A DNA stretch of 64,000 bases from an uncultured Eubacteriales bacterium. Lineage in GTDB: Bacteria > Bacillota > Clostridia > Peptostreptococcales > Anaerovoracaceae. Below are positions 59,045 through 64,000 of this stretch, one piece after another; the first letter of the stretch is position 1; each line of letters begins with the position of its first letter. The notes under the pieces were generated by a model that was given only the letters and a program-made list of their open reading frames with translations, had not been told where the DNA came from and ran no database searches. Position numbers and translations under genes: made by a program. The stretch covers positions 5,672-69,671 of the forward strand of contig CAJTYS010000022.1 in the NCBI GenBank assembly GCA_910583765.1, in the 5' to 3' direction.

Positions 59045-59073
59045 ATAATAACGAATCTTGATAGGATTTACAA
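59045..59073 (-). promoter_or_regulatory. Probable promoter of the YlqG/YlqH-like pair
   Basis: On the minus strand, TTGTAA (59068-59073), 17 bases, TATTAT (59045-59050). A plus-strand TATAAT at 59044-59049 occupies the same bases and may be the cheA -10, so the divergent promoters would share their -10 region. Confidence 0.5.
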
Positions 59074-59126
59074 TAATCATCCTGTCAGAAATCGAAATAA
59101 ATTAAAATTAAGGTGGTGCTAACGTT

Positions 59127-61232
59127 ATGGATAATGGAACTGGCAGCTTATTGGAGACCTATCTCTTTGAAACAGGGACACTTTTGGAACAGTTGGATGA
59201 GCTTCTGATTACCGCTGAACAGAATGGTGATTTTACGGAAGATAATGTAAACGAAATCTTCCGCAGCATGCACACGATCAAAGGTTCCTCTGCCATGTTG
59301 GAGTTCAACTCTCTCATGGAAATCGCGCATCATATCGAAGACCTGTTCTTCTATATACGCGATAACGGCATGGACACACTGACTTCCGACCAAAAAAGCG
59401 AACTGTTCAATCTGATGTTTTCTTCTGTTGACAAGCTTCGGGAAGAAGTGGGCAAAGTAGAAAGCAGCGAACCCCTCGATACAAATATCGACGGTTTTAT
59501 TCAAGATATAAACAATTTTCTTAATAAAATCAGTAATAAAGATTCCAGCGAGGCGGCTGGAGATGACACAGAAGCTCCCGCGGCCGCCGATGGTGCTGCT
59601 CCTACGCCTCAGCAAATCGATGCTCCATATGCCCTGCAGATCTTTTTTGATGAAGGCTGCGGCATGGAGAATTTGAGAGCTTTCATGCTGGTCACTGCGC
59701 TTCAGGAAATCGGGAAACCATTTAATTTCTACCCTGATGACGTGGAAACCAACAGCGACAGCAGTGAGTACATCATTGAAAACGGATTCTTCCTCGGATT
59801 CCAGACCGAAGAAGACGCGGAAAGCGCTGTGGCGCATGTTTCCACTGTGGGAAATGTTCGTTCCTACGAAATTCTGGATTTGACAGCGGCTCAGAAAGAG
59901 GAGGAGTCTTCGCAGCCACAGTCCGAACCAGTTCAAAGTCCGCAGCCGGAAGCCGTGAGCCAGCCTGCGCCGAAAAAAGCGCCTGCGCCGGAAAAAGACA
60001 AGAAACCGGCAACCCAGTCATCTGGTTCTCACGGTTCTGCCAAGCAGAGTCTGATCAGCGTCAATCTTTCCAAGCTTGACAGTCTGATGGCCATTGTTGG
60101 GGAGATCGTCATTACGGAATCCATGGTGACCTCGTCACCTGAACTGCAGAACTTGAAGCTGGACAGTTTTCTGAAATCAGCCCGTCAGCTCCGCAAGCTG
60201 ACTGATGATTTGCAGGATATTTCTATGTCTCTGCGTATGGTATCCGTGGCCAGCGTGTTCCAGAAAATGAACCGTATTGTGCGGGATATGTCCAAGACTT
60301 TGAAAAGAGACACCAAACTGACGATCATCGGTGAGAACACAGAAGTTGACAAAACCATCGTGGACAACATCGGCGACCCGATCATGCATATCGTGCGTAA
60401 CGCCATGGACCACGGGATCGAAGAAACCCAGGAGGAACGAATTGCCGCAGGCAAGAATCCGCAGGGTGAAATCGTTCTTTCCGCGGAACACACAGGCAGT
60501 GAGGTCATTATTTCCATCAAAGACGATGGTCGTGGCGTGAACCCTGACGCGGTTCTGGCAAAAGCTGCTTCTCAAGGCCTGCTGACAAAACCGGAAGAAG
60601 AATATTCTCAAAAGGAAATCCTTGCCCTGCTTTTGGCTCCAGGATTTTCAACCAACACGGAAGTCACAGAATATTCAGGCCGTGGCGTTGGCATGGACGT
60701 TGTGAAAAAGAACGTGGAAAGCGTTGGCGGCGTGATTTCCATATCCAGCGAATTAGGAAAAGGCAGCTGCTTCACTTTAAAGATTCCTCTCACTCTGGCT
60801 ATTGTGGATGGCATGGAAATCTCCGTGGGCGGTTCGATCTTTACCATTCCAATCGCGAATATCCGTCAGTCCTTCAAGGCTAAAGAATCTGACGTGGTTC
60901 TGGATGCCGCAGGCAATGAAATGATCCGCTGCATGGACGATTACTATCCGATCATCCGGCTGCGCGACCTTTATGCCATGGAAGAAGGCTGCACGACCAT
61001 TGACGATGGCATTTTGATGTGGGTGGAAACCAGCGACAAGTCTTATTGTTTGTTCGTAGACGAACTGATCGGTGAACAGCAGATCGTTGTAAAACCGCTG
61101 CCTAGCTATTTGAATAACTTTAATATTCAAAATTCAGGGATCAGCGGATGCACGATCCTGGGAGACGGCAATATCAGTCTGATCCTGGATGTGAACAATG
61201 TTTATTCCGCGTCCCAAAACATGTTTTTCTAA
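59127..61232 (+). CDS. cheA: Chemotaxis histidine kinase CheA
   Basis: 701 residues. The P1 Hpt domain has phospho-acceptor His49 (MHTIKGSSAML). A P2-like domain (about 168-255) would bind CheY/CheB; an Ala/Pro/Lys-rich linker follows. P3 dimerisation starts VNLSKLDSLMAIVGEIVITE. The P4 kinase domain has HIVRNAMDHGIE (N box) and GRGVGMDVVKKNVESVGG (G2). P5, CheW-like, ends the protein. It phosphorylates CheY, CheB and CheV. First gene of cheA-cheW-cheR-cheB; AGGTGG precedes the start. Confidence 0.98.
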   Translation: MDNGTGSLLETYLFETGTLLEQLDELLITAEQNGDFTEDNVNEIFRSMHTIKGSSAMLEFNSLMEIAHHIEDLFFYIRDNGMDTLTSDQKSELFNLMFSSVDKLREEVGKVESSEPLDTNIDGFIQDINNFLNKISNKDSSEAAGDDTEAPAAADGAAPTPQQIDAPYALQIFFDEGCGMENLRAFMLVTALQEIGKPFNFYPDDVETNSDSSEYIIENGFFLGFQTEEDAESAVAHVSTVGNVRSYEILDLTAAQKEEESSQPQSEPVQSPQPEAVSQPAPKKAPAPEKDKKPATQSSGSHGSAKQSLISVNLSKLDSLMAIVGEIVITESMVTSSPELQNLKLDSFLKSARQLRKLTDDLQDISMSLRMVSVASVFQKMNRIVRDMSKTLKRDTKLTIIGENTEVDKTIVDNIGDPIMHIVRNAMDHGIEETQEERIAAGKNPQGEIVLSAEHTGSEVIISIKDDGRGVNPDAVLAKAASQGLLTKPEEEYSQKEILALLLAPGFSTNTEVTEYSGRGVGMDVVKKNVESVGGVISISSELGKGSCFTLKIPLTLAIVDGMEISVGGSIFTIPIANIRQSFKAKESDVVLDAAGNEMIRCMDDYYPIIRLRDLYAMEEGCTTIDDGILMWVETSDKSYCLFVDELIGEQQIVVKPLPSYLNNFNIQNSGISGCTILGDGNISLILDVNNVYSASQNMFF

Positions 61233-61254
61233 ATAAACTTGGAGGATAATTATT

Positions 61255-61746
61255 ATGCCAGAAACTATGCAATCTGTGAAAAATATAAATGATGAACTGG
61301 AAAGGCTGGAAAGCGTGCAGACACCTGGAAACGTGGTGCGTTTTCTGACTTTCATCTCCGATGGCCTTCACTTTGGCGTGAACACGAACAATGTGATCGA
61401 AATCATCAATAACCACAAAATCCGTCCGCTGCCCATGGTTCCTGATTATGTGCGGGGGATCATCAACCTGCGGGGACAGACGCTGCCCATTATTGACATG
61501 CGTCTTCGAATGGGAAAACCATTTCAGGAATATACGCCGCAAACATGTATCGTGATCCTAGAGATCGAATCGAACATGATCGGCGTTGTGGTGGATTCTG
61601 TGGCACAGGTCATTGATATTGATTTGGATAAAACCGCGCCGATTCCAACAGAAAACCGGCAGGAGCTGACAAATTCCATGATTTCTATTGATGGGACCGT
61701 CATCCTGCTCTTAGAATGCGAAGCGCTCATTGAAAACCATATGTAA
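61255..61746 (+). CDS. cheW: Chemotaxis coupling protein CheW
   Basis: 163 residues. A CheW fold from about residue 25: VRFLTFISDGLHFGVNTNNV, then MVPDYVRGIINLRGQTLPII and DMRLRMGKP. It bridges receptors and CheA. TTGGAGG precedes the start; 22 bases after cheA. Confidence 0.97.
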   Translation: MPETMQSVKNINDELERLESVQTPGNVVRFLTFISDGLHFGVNTNNVIEIINNHKIRPLPMVPDYVRGIINLRGQTLPIIDMRLRMGKPFQEYTPQTCIVILEIESNMIGVVVDSVAQVIDIDLDKTAPIPTENRQELTNSMISIDGTVILLLECEALIENHM

Positions 61747-61760
61747 GGAGATCAGACAAC

Positions 61761-62576
61761 ATGTTAAGCATATCGAACCAGGATTTTCAGCGTCTCGTAG
61801 CATTCATGAAGAAGAATTACGGTATTGATCTTTCTCAGAAACAACAGCTGATCACCGGACGTTTGTCCAGCACCGTCTCCGCAAAGGGATTTCCGTCCTT
61901 CACAGAATATGTGGATTATATCATGAAGACCCGCGATCCAGGAGACATTGACACGCTGATCAACAAACTGACCACAAATTATACGTTTTTCATGCGGGAG
62001 AAGACGCACTTTGATTATTTCCGAGACACGATTCTCCCATGGCTGGAACAAACGAAAAAAAACAAGGTTTTGAGCATATGGAGCGCAGGCTGCTCTAGCG
62101 GGGAAGAGCCTTATACCATTTCCATGGTTTTAAAAGAATATTTTGGCGCAAAAGCAGGCGCATGGGACACCCGAGTCCTGGCCACGGATATTTCTCAAGA
62201 AGTACTAGGCACAGCACAGACAGCGATTTATGAGGAGGAATCTCTGAAAGAGCTGCCAAAGGGCTGGGCGCAGAAATATTTCCGCAAAACGAAGGTCCCT
62301 GGACAGTACACAGTGGCGCCGGAAATCAAGTCCAATGTTATTTTCCGGACCTTTAACTTGATGGACCCAATTAAGTTTCGTCTCAAGTTCGATGTTATCT
62401 TTTGCAGAAATGTAATGATTTATTTTGACCAGGAAACAAAGGACGCTCTGGTAAAGCGTTATTATGACGCGACGGTTCCAGGCGGCTATCTCCTGATTGG
62501 CCATTCGGAAGGTTTGAACAAGGCAACGACCCCTTATGACTACATCATGCCTGCTACTTATCGCAAACAATTATAG
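61761..62576 (+). CDS. cheR: Chemoreceptor methyltransferase CheR
   Basis: 271 residues. The N-terminal helical domain (1-75) precedes the SAM-binding domain with the signature WSAGCSSGEEPYTISMVL and CRNVMIYFDQETK. It methylates receptor glutamates. No receptor in the window ends in a docking pentapeptide, so CheR must act on them without it. AAGGAG precedes the start. Confidence 0.97.
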   Translation: MLSISNQDFQRLVAFMKKNYGIDLSQKQQLITGRLSSTVSAKGFPSFTEYVDYIMKTRDPGDIDTLINKLTTNYTFFMREKTHFDYFRDTILPWLEQTKKNKVLSIWSAGCSSGEEPYTISMVLKEYFGAKAGAWDTRVLATDISQEVLGTAQTAIYEEESLKELPKGWAQKYFRKTKVPGQYTVAPEIKSNVIFRTFNLMDPIKFRLKFDVIFCRNVMIYFDQETKDALVKRYYDATVPGGYLLIGHSEGLNKATTPYDYIMPATYRKQL

Positions 62577-62612
62577 GAGACAGTGCTCCGGGCAGCGCTT
62601 TCTTGAAATTTC

Positions 62613-62639
62613 GGAAATATCGCCACAGGCGGTATTTCC
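62613..62639 (+). other. Strong hairpin between cheR and cheB
   Basis: GGAAATATCGCC (62613-62624), loop ACA, GGCGGTATTTCC (62628-62639): a 12-bp stem with one G-U pair. No U run follows, so it is not a standard terminator. It may stabilise or process the message so that cheB is made at a different level. Confidence 0.6.
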
Positions 62640-62667
62640 TAGCTTTATATAAAAGAGGGGATTCATT

Positions 62668-63921
62668 ATGTTAAATCAAACGAAAATAAGAACTATGGTC
62701 ATAGATGACTCTTTAGTGTTCCGTAAGTTCCTGATCGAAAACTTGCCAAAACTTCAGCCCCAGATCGAAATCGTCGGTTATGCGATCAATGCCTACGACG
62801 CAATGCGGAAAGTCCCGGATCTGAAACCTGATGTCATTACTCTGGACATTGAAATGCCGCGGATGAGCGGCATTGACTTTTTGAAGGAGCTGCTGCCAAA
62901 GCATCCGATCCCTGTGATTCTCGTGTCTTCATTGAACGTAAGCGTTTTTGATGCTCTGTCTTATGGTGCGGTGGACTTTGTTAGAAAGCCGGATATGACC
63001 GCGGAGAACTCTACGAACCTGTTTCTCAAAAGCCTATCCAGCAAAGTGTCCATTGCTTCCCATGCCAAGGTACGGCTGCCCGCGGCTCTTCGCCAGCGTC
63101 CACAGTCAGGACAGACCGCGAATCATCGGCCTTTGGGTCAGGGGTCTGCTCAAAATCAGAGTCAAAAAAAATCGCAGCCCGCTTCTATCCTTACAACGAA
63201 CCGCCCGAATCACAATCAGACTGTTTCCAGCATGGGCCTGCCGTCCAAAAACGCCGCGCCGCCTGCGAACAACGGAAACAAAGCCGGTGCTTCGGCGCTT
63301 TACAATTCTATTATCAAACTGACCAGCGGCGCGAACCTGCGGCTGAATTCCACAGTCATTGCCATTGGAGCATCTACCGGCGGCACAGAAGCCACGCTGG
63401 ATGTCATGCGCCAGCTGCCTGCGGATATCCCTGGCATCGTGATCACACAGCATATGCCAAAGGGATTCACCCAAATGTACGCGGAACGTCTGGATCGTTT
63501 ATGCCAAATGCATGTAAAAGAGGCTGAGGACGGCGATGTGATCAAACGGGGATCAGCGCTGTTAGCGCCAGGCGGTGACTTGCAGATGAAGGTCGTCAAG
63601 GACGGCGGCATTTACAAGGTCCGCTGCGTGCCCGGTGAAAAGGTCAACGGACACCGGCCTTCTGTGGATGTGCTGTTTGATTCTACGGCAGAAACCGTTG
63701 GAAAGAACGCTGTGGGCATCATCTTGACAGGAATGGGCCAGGACGGTGCTGAAGGCCTTTTGAGGATGCGTAAAGCCGGCGCCTATACCATTGGCCAGGA
63801 CAAAGATTCCTGCGTCGTCTATGGGATGCCTATGGTCGCTTATAAGCTAGGCGCTGTTTGTGCACAGGCTTCCTGCCTGGCCATTCCAGGCGTGTTAATG
63901 AAATATTTGAACAGTTTTTAA
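62668..63921 (+). CDS. cheB: Chemotaxis methylesterase CheB with long linker
   Basis: 417 residues, longer than the usual 340-360. Receiver domain with Asp60 (VITLDIEMPRMSG). Methylesterase/deamidase domain from about 228 with Ser236 (IAIGASTGGTE), His in VITQHMPKGF and Asp in ILTGMGQDGAEG. The extra length is a Gln/Asn/Ser/Pro-rich linker (about 130-225). CheB removes receptor methyl groups when phosphorylated by CheA. GAGGGG precedes the start. Confidence 0.96.
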   Translation: MLNQTKIRTMVIDDSLVFRKFLIENLPKLQPQIEIVGYAINAYDAMRKVPDLKPDVITLDIEMPRMSGIDFLKELLPKHPIPVILVSSLNVSVFDALSYGAVDFVRKPDMTAENSTNLFLKSLSSKVSIASHAKVRLPAALRQRPQSGQTANHRPLGQGSAQNQSQKKSQPASILTTNRPNHNQTVSSMGLPSKNAAPPANNGNKAGASALYNSIIKLTSGANLRLNSTVIAIGASTGGTEATLDVMRQLPADIPGIVITQHMPKGFTQMYAERLDRLCQMHVKEAEDGDVIKRGSALLAPGGDLQMKVVKDGGIYKVRCVPGEKVNGHRPSVDVLFDSTAETVGKNAVGIILTGMGQDGAEGLLRMRKAGAYTIGQDKDSCVVYGMPMVAYKLGAVCAQASCLAIPGVLMKYLNSF

Positions 63922-63950
63922 ACCATGGGAAGAGTCCATGGCTCTAAAGC

Positions 63951-63992
63951 ATCAAAACTCCCCCTGCGGACTTTTGCAGTGGGAGTTTTGAT
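63951..63992 (+). terminator. Terminator of the cheA-cheB operon
   Basis: A 12-bp stem ATCAAAACTCCC (63951-63962) / GGGAGTTTTGAT (63981-63992), with an inner CTGC/GCAG pair. The T run lies in the 3' arm. It lies 30 bases after the cheB stop. Confidence 0.7.
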
Positions 63993-64000
63993 ATGATGAG

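Noticed and set aside
59148..59936. 262-codon frame on the minus strand within cheA
   Set aside because: Antisense to the Hpt and P2 domains of CheA, which are clearly coding; no start signals.
1..64000. CRISPR arrays, insertion sequences, tRNA or rRNA genes
   Set aside because: No regularly spaced repeats, transposase frames or RNA gene sequences were recognised on either strand.

Overview
This 64 kb window is chromosomal DNA of a motile low-to-mid GC Firmicute, most likely an anaerobic member of the Clostridia. The evidence is a Bacillus-type chemotaxis set (CheA, CheW, CheV, CheC, CheD, CheB, CheR and a FliY-type switch protein), the order flgM-flgN-flgK-flgL-DUF6470-fliW-csrA, a long-form ribosome hibernation factor, RecD2 and YhaM. 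I cannot name the genus. No tRNA, rRNA, CRISPR array, insertion sequence or phage gene was seen.

Layout. Positions 1-12,200 hold housekeeping and regulatory genes: a partial MFS transporter, hpf, the leftward operon yhaM-type nuclease / tRNA nucleotidyltransferase-like / recD2 / comF, a rightward NAD+ synthetase, and a leftward two-component system. Positions 12,300-53,000 are almost entirely one leftward flagellar and chemotaxis locus in three blocks. (1) A long early block runs from flgB (52.9 kb) to a ComFB-domain gene (24.6 kb), behind a strong vegetative-type promoter (TTGACA-17-TACAAT) at 53,029-53,057. It encodes rod, MS-ring, switch, export apparatus, hook, motor, sigma-28 and adaptation proteins, and ends with an EAL-like/HDOD protein, a Soj-type ParA ATPase and an unusual ComFB protein. 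(2) fliD-fliS and a chaperone-like gene lie behind a sigma-28-type promoter (TAAT-N15-GCCGATAA), followed by an orphan FtsE-like ATPase and a degenerate nucleotidyltransferase-fold protein. (3) flgM to csrA lies behind a second sigma-28-type promoter (TAAT-N15-GACGATAA), and is followed by a chemoreceptor gene. Positions 53,200-64,000 carry a second chemoreceptor, a lytic transglycosylase, a PilZ protein, a YlqG/YlqH-like pair related to FliK and FlhB, and the rightward operon cheA-cheW-cheR-cheB.

How it fits together. The early block builds the basal body, exporter and hook and makes sigma-28. FlgM would hold sigma-28 until the hook is complete. Release would switch on the flgM and fliD blocks, which encode hook-filament junction, cap and chaperones plus the FliW/CsrA switch that normally tunes flagellin translation. 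No flagellin gene lies in the window. Chemoreceptors feed CheA/CheW/CheV and then CheY. FliY and CheC remove phosphate from CheY; CheB, CheR and CheD set receptor adaptation.

Departures from the usual plan: flgC has moved from between flgB and fliE to between cheY and fliY; fliL, flhF and flhG are absent from their usual places; CheC has lost the Asn of its first active site; and the early block ends with a ParA / long Ala-Pro-Glu linker / ComFB pair, which I consider the best candidate for an undescribed positioning or signalling system.
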